This document shows positions 35,857 to 44,872 of a DNA stretch of 64,000 nt, one piece after another (within the stretch, counting starts at the first letter, position 1; every line of letters begins with the position of its first letter). The DNA comes from Paraburkholderia sp. PGU19 (GTDB lineage Bacteria; Pseudomonadota; Gammaproteobacteria; Burkholderiales; Burkholderiaceae). The position numbers and the translations under genes were made by a program. The notes under the pieces are model-generated. The model did no database searches and had not been told where the DNA came from. It saw only the letters and a program-made list of their open reading frames with translations. The stretch is taken from positions 310,001 to 374,000 of the forward strand of contig NZ_AP023182.1 in the NCBI RefSeq assembly GCF_013426915.1, read 5' to 3'.

Positions 35857-36625
35857 TCGCCAACATCGCGACTTCGCCGCGGCGTTCGCGTCGGGTTTGA
35901 CGAACCCGGCGAAGGCAGCACCTGAAGACGTCATTGCCACGGCCGGGAAAGGCGTGGTCAACCGATACAACGTCTATCGCAACAACGTCACAGTGAGCCT
36001 CATCGACGCGCTGGCGGCCATCTATCCCGCCGTTCAGCGCATCACGGGTGTTGAGTTCTTCCGCGCGATGGCGCGCTTTCACGTGCGCACCACGCCGCCC
36101 ATATCGCCGCTGTTGTTCGAGTACGGGCGGGACTTCCCATTGTTCATCCAATCGTACGAGTACGCGCGCGACATGCCCTGGCTTGCCGATACGGCACGCA
36201 TCGAACGTGCGTGGCTCGATGCGTATCACGCTGCCGACGCAGTCTCGCTGCGTGCCGACACGCTGGCGGCCATCCAGCCCGCGTCGTTGGCGCGGGTCCG
36301 TTTCGTACCGCACGCCGCCACGCGAATCGTCCGGTCTCGCTATCCGGCCGTTGCCATCTTCGCGATGAACCGTTCCGACGAACCCGCCTCGCCACTTCGG
36401 GCGAGCGATGCGGAAGACGCGCTCATTACGCGTCCCGAACAGGACGTAGTCGTGTCGCGCCTGCCGCCGGGCGGTGCGGCCTTCCTGAGCGCGCTCATCG
36501 AAGGCGTGCCGCTGGGTGCCGCAGCGGCGGCAGCCTTCGACGAAACCGATTCATTCGATCTGCCGGCCAATCTTGCGGCGATGATTTCAGCCGGCGTGTT
36601 TTCCGGCATTCAACATGGAGCGTAA
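35846..36625 (+). CDS. bufC: DUF2063 partner protein of the MNIO enzyme
   Basis: 259 residues. The N-terminal putative DNA-binding-named DUF2063 domain (VVNRYNVYRNNVTVSLIDAL, AIYPAVQRITGVEFFRAMA in the first 75 residues) is the usual partner of DUF692 enzymes and is thought to present the precursor peptide. GTG 35846 has GGAGGG 8 bases upstream. Overlaps bufB by 11 bases and the DoxX gene by 11 bases. Confidence 0.87.
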   Translation: MQSDRQHRDFAAAFASGLTNPAKAAPEDVIATAGKGVVNRYNVYRNNVTVSLIDALAAIYPAVQRITGVEFFRAMARFHVRTTPPISPLLFEYGRDFPLFIQSYEYARDMPWLADTARIERAWLDAYHAADAVSLRADTLAAIQPASLARVRFVPHAATRIVRSRYPAVAIFAMNRSDEPASPLRASDAEDALITRPEQDVVVSRLPPGGAAFLSALIEGVPLGAAAAAAFDETDSFDLPANLAAMISAGVFSGIQHGA

Positions 36626-37133
36626 TCAGAATGTCGAGCCAACAACACCCAAGGCGACTTTTCCAGCCATCATCGCGACGCCGATCGTGCGCGCGCGACA
36701 CCTCGTGGAAAGACTCGCCCAACCCTGGCTAGTGCAATTCGTTCTGCGGATCGCGCTCGCCGTACCGTTCTGGAGATCCGGAATCCTCAAGTGGCATGGC
36801 TTCCTCCAGCTCAACGACACGGCGATCGACCTGTTCACCGACGAGTTCAAGTTGCATCTTCCCGGCGGGCCGTATCCATTTCCCGCCCCGGCAGTCTTCG
36901 CGTTTCTGTCCGCGTGCGGCGAGGTCACGTTCCCGGTCCTGCTCGTGCTCGGCTTCGGCACACGGTTCGCTGCGGTGGGCATGCTGCTGATGACCTGCAT
37001 CATCGAACTGACCGTTCCGGACGGCTGGCCGGTCCATATCACCTGGGCCGCAATGGCGCTGGCGATTGCTGCGTGGGGCCCCGGCCATATTTCGATCGAC
37101 TATCTGCTCGGAGACCGGTCGAGCCGCACATGA
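36615..37133 (+). CDS. DoxX-family membrane protein of the bufferin operon
   Basis: 172 residues with about four membrane segments: FVLRIALAVPFWRSGILKW, FAFLSACGEVTFPVLLVLG, FAAVGMLLMTCIIEL and ITWAAMALAIAAWG. DoxX proteins commonly accompany DUF2282/DUF692/DUF2063 sets. Role unclear, possibly redox or export support. Overlaps bufC by 11 bases and nrsF by 4 (ATGA). Confidence 0.85.
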   Translation: MERNQNVEPTTPKATFPAIIATPIVRARHLVERLAQPWLVQFVLRIALAVPFWRSGILKWHGFLQLNDTAIDLFTDEFKLHLPGGPYPFPAPAVFAFLSACGEVTFPVLLVLGFGTRFAAVGMLLMTCIIELTVPDGWPVHITWAAMALAIAAWGPGHISIDYLLGDRSSRT

Positions 37134-37771
37134 AAACGCGAGATCTTGTCGCCTGGCTCGCAAGCGACGTCTCGCCCGTCGAGCGCAACGCGGTTCCGAA
37201 GCGGCTCGGCCGTGCGCTGATGCTCGGTCTCATCGGCGATACGGCATTGCTTATCGCACTGTATGGCGTTCGAAGCGATATGCCCGAGCTGATTCTCACG
37301 ATGATGTTCTGGGTCCGCCTCGCCTTTCCGCTCGCGACCGTCGCCGCCGCCATGAAGCTCGCGGAACGGCTTGGCCGCCCGGGTGCGTCGCCTGGGTTCG
37401 CGTGGTTCGCCGCCGCGCTGCCTGTCGTCACGATGCTGCTCGTTACGGGCAGCATTCTTCTGGCTACGCCGCCGGGTTATCGCCTTCAACTGATACTCGG
37501 CACGACGTGGCGCACAACGACAGCGAGCGTGATCCTGCTCTCGCTGCCTTCGCTGGCGGCCATGATGCACGCGATGAAAACGCTCGCACCGACCCGTCTC
37601 CCACTCGCAGGCGCAGGCGCGGGACTGCTTGCTGGCGCGCAGGGGCTGGTTGTCTACTCGCTGTACTGCTCGGAGATGGCTGTGCCGTTCTGGGGTATCT
37701 GGTACGTTCTCGCGACGATCACAACGGCCGTTATCGGCGCTGCCATTGCGCCACGTTATCTGCGCTGGTGA
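37130..37771 (+). CDS. nrsF: NrsF-type (DUF1109) anti-sigma factor
   Basis: 213 residues, about six membrane segments, ending in the family's IAPRYLRW. In characterised systems NrsF holds the ECF factor SigF at the membrane and releases it on metal stress through two conserved cysteines. Here the second is present (C180 in SLYCSEMA), but the first, expected in a WRTC context, is Thr130 (TTWRTTTAS). No sigma-factor gene is beside it. Start ATG 37130 overlaps the DoxX stop. Confidence 0.85.
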   Translation: MKTRDLVAWLASDVSPVERNAVPKRLGRALMLGLIGDTALLIALYGVRSDMPELILTMMFWVRLAFPLATVAAAMKLAERLGRPGASPGFAWFAAALPVVTMLLVTGSILLATPPGYRLQLILGTTWRTTTASVILLSLPSLAAMMHAMKTLAPTRLPLAGAGAGLLAGAQGLVVYSLYCSEMAVPFWGIWYVLATITTAVIGAAIAPRYLRW

Positions 37772-38168
37772 TCCAACCCAATCCAATCCAACAATTACGG
37801 TCAAGACGCGTAATCAGCCATCGCGGTTTGACTTGCGGATCACGTGGCGGGCGCCGGGGATGTACTTCCTGACCGTCCGTGGGTAAACCTCAGAGGATTT
37901 TTAGCGAAGCAGAAGCGGCGCACCGGGATGATCACAGACACGGCGCGAAATCCGCTTCTGTCTTCGGCCAAGGTCTTGCGTGTCCTGATCAGATCGCGTC
38001 TAAGGCAATGGTCAGGAAGCTTCTGCTTCGGGACGGACCGTCCGCAGTTCGCTTACAAGATGTCCAGCGGGCTCCATTCCCATGGAGCCGTCGTCGGCCA
38101 GCATCTCGATGATTGCTCGCGCCCGATGCGAGACCATGACTGCGTGCATCTTGCGGCCCATATGTGGA
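37772..38168. other. Intergenic region without a supported gene
   Basis: 397 bases between nrsF and the CBS gene. I find no ECF sigma gene or other recognisable frame. A minus-strand frame of about 49 codons starting near 38161 lacks support. Confidence 0.45.
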
Positions 38169-38860
38169 CTACAGCGTCGGAATCACGCTGGGATACTCAA
38201 GGTGGTACTCCACGCGCCTGACACCCGGTACGCCCTCGGCCGCAATGCAGATCGCGCGTTTTTCCTCTTCGGAATCGATCACGCCCCATAGGTGCGCAAC
38301 GCCGTCCTTGACGAGCACGCCGCGTTTCGACACCCCCAGCGCTGCCCGTACATTTGCAGGACTATCGCGTCGCGCAGGCTTGCATCGTCAGGCGAAACGG
38401 AATGCACAGCGGGAGCAGCGCTCGCGAGTGCGCGGATCAGGTTGGAACGACTTACGATTCCCACCAGCGCGCCATCCTTCAGTACTGGCACACGCTTGAG
38501 ATGCCGGCGCTCCATGAGGTCTGCGATCTGATCCAGCGGCATGTCCTCTGAAATGGAAATCACCTGATCGCACATCACGTCACCGACGACATGCCCGTGC
38601 TCCTTCACATACCGCGCGGCCTGCTCGCGGGGCGACGACAGCAGAAATTCAAGCCACCATCGACGCTTCCCATGGCCGGTGCCGTTCTCCACGCGATGTA
38701 GCAGATCGCCCTGGCTGACGATGCCGATCACCTTTCCATTTCCATCGACGACCGGCATTCCGCTGATGCGGTTGTCGACGAATAGTCGTGCCGCCTCATG
38801 GATGGTCATGTCCGGTGTGGCAGTGATGACGGACGTAGTCATGATGTCGAGTGCGCGCAT
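38169..38860 (-). pseudogene. CBS-domain protein with frameshifted BON domain
   Basis: The N-terminal part (MRALDIMTTSVITATPDM from ATG 38860) holds two CBS repeats (VDNRISGMPVVDGNGKVIG, RRHLKRVPVLKDGALVG) that usually bind adenosine nucleotides. The current frame ends early at 38279. Shifting at the C5 tract 38333-38337 (one base short) restores a BON domain: GVSKRGVLVKDGVAHLWG, ICIAAEGVPGVRRVEYH, ending at 38169. Intact homologues are CBS-CBS-BON. Either a real homopolymer frameshift or a sequencing error. Confidence 0.75.
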
Positions 38861-39012
38861 GATCACTCCTCCAGTGTGTTCGCGACGAGTCCCCATCTGT
38901 TGCGCCCGTCGCGCGATTCCCGCAGACGCACCGAGGGCGAAGCACGCGGTGCTGAGGCCACTTCAGGTTCAGGAAGCCGATGCCTTATTTGCGCATTAGT
39001 CGCGAGGAGCGC

Positions 39013-40179
39013 TCATAAGCCCGGTGCCGGCGATTTGCTTACGCGGACCATGCTTGGGCTCTTCGCCGAGCCGACGGCGGTGAGTTCGCTGTCTTGCCCG
39101 GCGGGCAGGTTCTGCGCCCAGTACTCTTCTATCTCCCCGACCAGGTCCGGCGGCGGGATGCCGTAATTTTCAGCGACTGCGTCTTCACGGCCCTCGTGCA
39201 GAGCCCACCGGAAGAGCGCTAGCGCGGCGCTTGAGCCGGCCTTGTCCCCGGCTTTCAACAAGATAAACACGACGCCCGGAATTGGCCAGGCCCGTTCGCC
39301 CGGAGGATTGGTGGCAAGCTGATAGAAATCGTCCTTCCGGCCCCATGCCACTGTTTCCACCGCAGCCCTGAAACTCGAGGCCGATGGCTCGACGTACGCA
39401 CCGCTTTTATTCTGAACGGTCGCATAGGTAAGGGGCGCGGGACCCGTGTAGGCCAGTTCAACATAGCCGATCGCGCCTTCGATCCGCTTGACGTAGGTGG
39501 CGACGATCTGGCTGCTCGTGGCGTTGAGCCCCACGGGCCACTTGACCGTCAGGCCGCTGCCCACCTGCTCGCGCCATTGCGCACTCACTGCGCACAGGTA
39601 GTTCGTCCAGTTGAAGGTCGACCCGGACCGATCACTGCGATGCACCACGACGATTTTCAGATCAGGGAGCGCGAGCCCGGGATTAACCGCCTTGATGGCC
39701 GGGTCGTTCCATTCCGTGATCTTGCCGAGGTAGATGTCCGCCAGCAGCGCACCCGTCAGGTGCAACTGTCCCGGGGCGATGCCATCGAGGTGGACCACCG
39801 GCACGAGACCGCCCGCCGCTACCGGAAACTGGAAGAGCCCGGCTGCGCGCAATTCGTCTGGTTTCAGCGGCATGTCCGAGGCACTAAAACTCACCTTGGC
39901 CGCTTTCAGCTGATCAATTCCGTTCCCGGACCCATTCGGAAGAAAGCTCACTTGCCGGCCGGTCTTGTGGAAGTAGGAGGCCGCCCACTTCTGCGCCAGG
40001 GGATCGAAGAAGGTCGAGCCGGCGCCCGTGACCGCACCCGCCGCCTGTGCTGCCGGAGCATGACTCGCGACGACGCATATAACCGCGACACAACGTAGCA
40101 TCTGCCCCAGGTGGCGGGCCGTTTCAGCAAGGAGTGCGGGGATCGAAACAGTTGCGATCCGCTGAAATCTAGTATCCAT
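39013..40179 (-). CDS. pstS: Phosphate ABC transporter substrate-binding protein
   Basis: About 388 residues. After a signal region (MLRCVAVICVVASHAPAAQA) come the PstS motifs GAGSTFFDPLAQKWA, PNGSGNGIDQL, FSASDMPLKPDEL, HRSDRSGSTFNWTNYL and IEGAIGYVELAY. It captures phosphate for PstCAB, none of which is in the window. ATG 40179 has GAGGG 8 bases upstream; ATG 40101 would give a more ordinary signal peptide. Neighbouring two-component genes are of NarL type, not PhoBR. Confidence 0.85.
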   Translation of the reverse strand: MDTRFQRIATVSIPALLAETARHLGQMLRCVAVICVVASHAPAAQAAGAVTGAGSTFFDPLAQKWAASYFHKTGRQVSFLPNGSGNGIDQLKAAKVSFSASDMPLKPDELRAAGLFQFPVAAGGLVPVVHLDGIAPGQLHLTGALLADIYLGKITEWNDPAIKAVNPGLALPDLKIVVVHRSDRSGSTFNWTNYLCAVSAQWREQVGSGLTVKWPVGLNATSSQIVATYVKRIEGAIGYVELAYTGPAPLTYATVQNKSGAYVEPSASSFRAAVETVAWGRKDDFYQLATNPPGERAWPIPGVVFILLKAGDKAGSSAALALFRWALHEGREDAVAENYGIPPPDLVGEIEEYWAQNLPAGQDSELTAVGSAKSPSMVRVSKSPAPGL

Positions 40180-40362
40180 GGCGGCGACCCTCAAGGAGCT
40201 CTGGGCTACGCCTGCCACCCTGCCCAAGGGTTGCGGCACGCCGGCAGGTACAACTTGCACTGTATGCGCTGACTGCATACGAATGAATAGGGTGCCGTTC
40301 TTAAAGGATCCTAGGGGATTGCCCTATTCAGTGAGCAGGCATTGCCCCAGCAGGCGTTGCCT

Positions 40363-41028
40363 CTATTGGCTCTCGGTCCACTGAATCGCAAAGCGCATCA
40401 ACTCCTTGCCGCTGCGGATATTGAGCTTTTCCTTGATGTTGGCCTTGTGCGCCTCGATGGTCTTTACGCTGCGATTTAGTTTCTCGGCGATTTCGCGCGT
40501 GCTGAAGCCGAGTCCAATCAGGTGCAGGACCGCGAACTCGCGCTCTGAAAGGTTCCCAATTGAACCCTCCGGCTTCTTGTGCTGTACGGTAAGCGCTCGC
40601 GCGAGCTTTTCATGCATGGCGGTGCTCAGATAGATACTGCCTGCCAGCACTTCGCGAATGGCGCTCACCACGTGCTCTGTGGCCTCGAGTTTCATCAGGT
40701 ATCCGTTTGCTCCCGACCGTAGTGCGCGTTCGGCAAAGAGGCCTTCGTCGTGCATACTGAGGACGAGGATAGCCAGATCCGGGTAGCGATGGCGAAGCGT
40801 CCTGACCAGATCCAGGCCGAAATCCGATTGCAGGCTGATGTCCACAATGGCCATGTCGGGATGGCAGGACATCGCCGCCAGCGCTTCTTCGACGCTGCCG
40901 GCCGTACAGCACACATGCAGATCCCCCTGCAAATTCAGCAGATGCGCCATCCCTTCGCGGATGATGGGATGATCATCCACAATCAGGATTTGAGTCGCAC
41001 GGCCTGGGCTAACGGTTTTCTCTTGCAC
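40363..41028 (-). CDS. NarL/FixJ-family response regulator
   Basis: About 221 residues. The receiver domain starts ILIVDDHPIIREGMAHLL, has the phospho-acceptor Asp in MAIVDISLQS and the switch Lys in GYLMKLEATE; the LuxR-type HTH follows (LSEREFAVLHLIGLGFSTREIAEKL broken near the turn, then KTIEAHKANIKEKL). A GTG at 41028 with GGAGG upstream overlaps the kinase gene by 20 bases; the frame itself opens at 41085. Partner of the adjacent MASE1 histidine kinase. Confidence 0.88.
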   Translation of the reverse strand: MQEKTVSPGRATQILIVDDHPIIREGMAHLLNLQGDLHVCCTAGSVEEALAAMSCHPDMAIVDISLQSDFGLDLVRTLRHRYPDLAILVLSMHDEGLFAERALRSGANGYLMKLEATEHVVSAIREVLAGSIYLSTAMHEKLARALTVQHKKPEGSIGNLSEREFAVLHLIGLGFSTREIAEKLNRSVKTIEAHKANIKEKLNIRSGKELMRFAIQWTESQ

Positions 41029-42679
41029 AGCCCGGGCCCTCCGGTAGCGGATAACTGATGGCGACCGTGGTGCCTCCGAAAGCATTGCGGCTCACGCTGC
41101 AAGAGCCGCCCAGAAGGCTTGCGCGGTGACGAAGGTTGTGAAGTCCTAATCCCGAGGCACGTTCCATTTCCTCCTGGCCGACGCCCGTTCCGTCGTCACT
41201 GACGGAGAGCGTCCGCATGCCGTCTGCCTGCTCAAGTGCGATCCAGATGCGGCGGCAGTGGCTATATTTCAGCGCGTTGTTGACGGCTTCCTGTGCCGCA
41301 CGGTAGAGGTTGATCTGGATCAGCGGGTCCGGCATGTCCACGTCAGGCGCAATCCGCAGCGTGCAATCGATCCCATTGAGCGTGCGAGCTGTTTCGGCCA
41401 GCGCTTGCAGTGCGACCGCGAGGCCACCATATTCCATGGCGACCGGGTCAAGGCCATGGGCAATTCGGCGGGTCATCAAGGACGCCTGCTTAACCAATCC
41501 TACGATAGTCGTGGCGTCGGCGGCGGCCGGGTGACCCTCGGTTTGCAGTTTCTGATGGAGGGCGGCACAGTACAGACCCAGGCTGGTCAACTGTTGTCCA
41601 AGTCCGTCATGCAGTTCCCGGCCGATCCGTCTTTGCTCCTGATCGCCAATATGGATCAACTCGCCTTCCAACAGACGGCGTCGACCCATCTCCGCCTTTA
41701 ACTCCTGGTTTGTTATTTCCAGATCTTCGGTTCGTGCCTGGACGCGCCGTTCCAATTCGATGTGGGCTTCCTGCAGCTGACTATAGGTACGGTGCTCACG
41801 CGCTCGTGCGGCCACAAGCAGCAGTCCCGTTGCCGCCACGACGTTCGTGAAGGCGCACCACCTCACGAGACTATCCACAGGAGACTCGGCGGCGAATGGA
41901 CCCGTGCCATGCGTGGTACCCCAGATCGCCACGACTGAAACCGTCAATGTGGCGATGCTTGTGACATGGCGATCGAAGCGCAAAGCCGCCCAGATGATAA
42001 ACGGAAAGATTGCCAGGGCGGCAGGATAATAGCCGTGCCCGGCAAGCTGCGGCGCGCCGAAGATAAGGTAACTCACCCAGAAGGTCGTAAGCATCAGTCC
42101 GCACATTTCTACGGTCTGCCGCATGGAGCGCACAGGGTTCGAATACGTGAGGATGCTGAACAGGGGCGGTGCCACGACGAGCACCCCCATCATGTCACCG
42201 AGCCACCATTTCAGAAACGCTGTGCCGTACTCGGCGACGGGCATCAGGCCTCCTGCAAGCACGGCGGTCGCGCCAATCAGCGCACTGACCGCCGTGCTCA
42301 TCACTGCAGCGAGGCCAATGAATGCCACCACGTCATTGGTACTTTCAAGCGCGATTCGGAATCGGGCCGCGCGGTCTAACAATATGGCCGCCGTCAAGGC
42401 TGCGACCATCGCGCCTACGCCAATCATCGCGGCCACAGCGACAGGCACGCCCACCGAAAGGTTGGCAAGAAAGGAGCCAATGGCTATTCCCGGGGCAACT
42501 GCGAAGCCCAGAGCGAGCAGCGCAACAAGAGCGATGCCGCTGGAAGGCCATACCAGAGAAATTGCGCCGCCCACAACCGCATAGGCAAGCCCAATCTTTG
42601 CGCCTGCGAAATATGCCGATGCAACTAGCACGGTACGCAGAAAAAGGCCGAACCTGGATTGGACCCGAATGGTAACCAT
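41009..42679 (-). CDS. MASE1-domain sensor histidine kinase
   Basis: About 556 residues. An N-terminal MASE1 membrane sensor with eight or more hydrophobic segments (LAYAVVGGAISLVWPSSG and on) is followed by a coiled linker and a HisKA_3/HATPase pair: phospho-acceptor in RRIGRELHDGLGQQL, N-box AAQEAVNNALKYSHC, G-box DDGTGVGQEE and GLGLHNLRHR. It signals to the NarL-type regulator. ATG 42679 is preferred to a TTG at 42721. Signal unknown. Confidence 0.88.
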   Translation of the reverse strand: MVTIRVQSRFGLFLRTVLVASAYFAGAKIGLAYAVVGGAISLVWPSSGIALVALLALGFAVAPGIAIGSFLANLSVGVPVAVAAMIGVGAMVAALTAAILLDRAARFRIALESTNDVVAFIGLAAVMSTAVSALIGATAVLAGGLMPVAEYGTAFLKWWLGDMMGVLVVAPPLFSILTYSNPVRSMRQTVEMCGLMLTTFWVSYLIFGAPQLAGHGYYPAALAIFPFIIWAALRFDRHVTSIATLTVSVVAIWGTTHGTGPFAAESPVDSLVRWCAFTNVVAATGLLLVAARAREHRTYSQLQEAHIELERRVQARTEDLEITNQELKAEMGRRRLLEGELIHIGDQEQRRIGRELHDGLGQQLTSLGLYCAALHQKLQTEGHPAAADATTIVGLVKQASLMTRRIAHGLDPVAMEYGGLAVALQALAETARTLNGIDCTLRIAPDVDMPDPLIQINLYRAAQEAVNNALKYSHCRRIWIALEQADGMRTLSVSDDGTGVGQEEMERASGLGLHNLRHRASLLGGSCSVSRNAFGGTTVAISYPLPEGPGCARENR

Positions 42680-43096
42680 TGGTCGCTTTAAACACTGGGG
42701 GCAGATTTCTGCGGGTCGCAAGGCGTTTTGTCATCAGCCCAGGACCATTGCGCCACAGCGCTTGTCTTCGGCTGACGTCATGATTGTGATGGTAGCCACC
42801 ACGTTAATCAACCATTACAGAGCGCTTCACACGCCTTCAGTATGACGAAAACGGGGACGATCGTGCATGTCTGACTGGTCCTTATAGCAGTTGCGCAGAT
42901 TAAAAATGAGCGGCATTTCAGTACAAGATCTCGCGCGTTCGAAATCTGGTTTTTGAGAGATTGCGCGAATGTCTGCAACCGGACCTCGCCCACTAAATCA
43001 CCACGTCAAAGGTTCAGCTAGCCACATGGCTCGTCCCCTTATCCACGCGTCATTGTGCGAAAATCCGATAACGCTTCTATCGGACAGGTGACAGCC
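42680..43096. other. Intergenic region
   Basis: Divergent space between the kinase and the DUF1488 gene. No gene seen; AGGTGA before 43097 is the only clear signal. Confidence 0.45.
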
Positions 43097-43363
43097 ATGG
43101 ATCAGCCCGGCATCAACCTCACTAAGCCGATCCTTTTTGCCGACTCGACCATGTGGTTCTCGGCGTATGGTTTTGGCTGGGGATATTGCGCCTTTGCGCT
43201 ACCAGCCGAAGCGGTGTGCGAAAAACTCGGTGCTGCGAATGAGACTCCGAAACAATTGATGCTCGCCTTCGAACTAGGCAAGCGGCGACTTTTGCAGGCA
43301 GTAGAGCAGAAAACGTTGCCGGCCAATGGCGAACGGATAATGCTATCGGACGCTGATTTTTAG
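43097..43363 (+). CDS. DUF1488-family small protein
   Basis: 88 residues. The pattern MWFSAYGFGWGYCAFAL, PAEAVCEKLGA and a closing AFELGKRRLLQAVEQK fits DUF1488, small proteins of unknown role common in Burkholderia. AGGTGACAGCC precedes ATG 43097; the frame opens at 43055. No operon partner. Confidence 0.6.
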   Translation: MDQPGINLTKPILFADSTMWFSAYGFGWGYCAFALPAEAVCEKLGAANETPKQLMLAFELGKRRLLQAVEQKTLPANGERIMLSDADF

Positions 43364-43909
43364 CGTACAGCCGATGCACCCTTGTGTTGCGCTATTACCA
43401 GAGTGGATGCGCCACAATCCCAACTGTCCTTGACCAATTTCGACTCAGGTTTTGCCCCCCCCCCGAGGATCGTGATTGCCGCCACACGACTGAGCTGACC
43501 TGACGTTTGAGTGTCCACAGAAGCGCTCAAGCGAATGGCTGAAAGTGGCTGAAAGTGGCCGAACCTTGCCAACCAATCCGTTCGAATCCAAACACCACCG
43601 TTTTCGACCATTATCATGCTGCAACGCAAATTACGGCCGCTGAACCGCCGAAACCCGCGAAGCGAATGCTGCGTGCCGCCCGGCCCAACCGACCATCCTC
43701 TATCCGCGACACCGTCCATCACACCAGACATCTCCCCCGGGATCGCAACAGCACGCAAAACACAGCCGCATTTTGCACTGGTATCCTTCCCCCATCCCAT
43801 TGATGCTGTGCCCGTCCCTCGCGACTCCACGCTACGCAAGGCGCTTCAATCGCAATCCGGTCACAGCATGACCCTCTTCTGAATCGCATGGATTGCATGG
43901 AGTATCGCC
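43364..43909. other. Intergenic region with a ten-C tract
   Basis: 546 bases with no supported gene. Contains a run of ten C at 43455-43464 and a short direct repeat GGCTGAAAGT near 43537-43556. Confidence 0.5.
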
Positions 43910-44785
43910 ATGCTACGAACGTTCACACAGCTCTGTCAGCCGGCCAACAGGGCTCTGCTCGTCGCTGCCGATGAAGGGCACGCAACGCTTACCGGCAGCG
44001 GCACCTACGCGATGCCGTGGCACTGGCACGACTGCCTGATGTTCATCCTGCCTGGCCAGGGCGCCGTCGAGCTTCGCCACGAAGACCGGCGTGCGGGCAC
44101 CTGGCTGTCTCAGGATCGCTTCGCGGTCGTACCGTCAGGGCGCGCCCATCAGACCCGCGCCGGATGCGCAACTCACACTCACGTGGCCGTCTATGTGACG
44201 GGCGACGCGCTGCACAAGCTCGATACCGGCGTCGGCTCGCTCAGCGAATTCCACCGGCGCACCCGCACGCCGATTCTCGTGCGAAGGACGGCCGCGATCC
44301 GCGCGCTGCAGGAGCTTTCGCAGCGCAACGACATGAGTAGCTATGGCAGCGCGGCAACCCGCCAGGCCTTGTCATCGGCCCTGCTGATGCAGTGTATCGG
44401 CGAGGTCATCACCGGGAAGACGGAACTGGGGACATCGCCGCGCGAACACGGCATGGCGCTGGTCGCCGACATCGAAGCCTTCGTAGCCCACCACGCCGAC
44501 CAGGAGATTCCCCTCGACATGCTGGAAGAGCGTTTTGGCGTATCCCGGCGTCACATCACGCGTCTGTTCCGCGAACGCACCGGAGTCTCGATCGGCGAGT
44601 TCCAGCAGCGCACGCGTTACGACAATGCCTGCCGCCTGCTCGCTGAAACGGACCTGCCGATCGGCGAGGTGGCGTTCCGCGTCGGCTTCGAAAGCGGCGC
44701 CGCCCTCGCGCGTGCGATGCGCCGCGTCGGCGGCCACTCGCCTTCCGGTCTGCGAGCAAAGATGGCCCGTTCGGTCAAAACGTAG
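43910..44785 (+). CDS. AraC-family transcriptional regulator
   Basis: 291 residues. An N-terminal cupin-like sensor (PWHWHDCLMFILPGQG, VVPSGRAHQTRAG) and a C-terminal double HTH (LDMLEERFGVSRRHITRLF, then PIGEVAFRVGFESGAALARA). It precedes the PhzF-RidA-ABC operon on the same strand by about 90 bases and is its likely activator. Confidence 0.9.
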   Translation: MLRTFTQLCQPANRALLVAADEGHATLTGSGTYAMPWHWHDCLMFILPGQGAVELRHEDRRAGTWLSQDRFAVVPSGRAHQTRAGCATHTHVAVYVTGDALHKLDTGVGSLSEFHRRTRTPILVRRTAAIRALQELSQRNDMSSYGSAATRQALSSALLMQCIGEVITGKTELGTSPREHGMALVADIEAFVAHHADQEIPLDMLEERFGVSRRHITRLFRERTGVSIGEFQQRTRYDNACRLLAETDLPIGEVAFRVGFESGAALARAMRRVGGHSPSGLRAKMARSVKT

Positions 44786-44872
44786 GGCCCGTTGGAACGC
44801 GCGGCGCGGCGCCGCTCCCCGTAATCTGACCGGACAGGAACACATCCCCCGGTCAGCGGGGCTCACGCCGCC

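Noticed and set aside
43360..43839. Minus-strand frame of 159 codons over the C10 tract
   Set aside because: No recognisable pattern, and the homopolymer run makes a glycine tract; likely chance.
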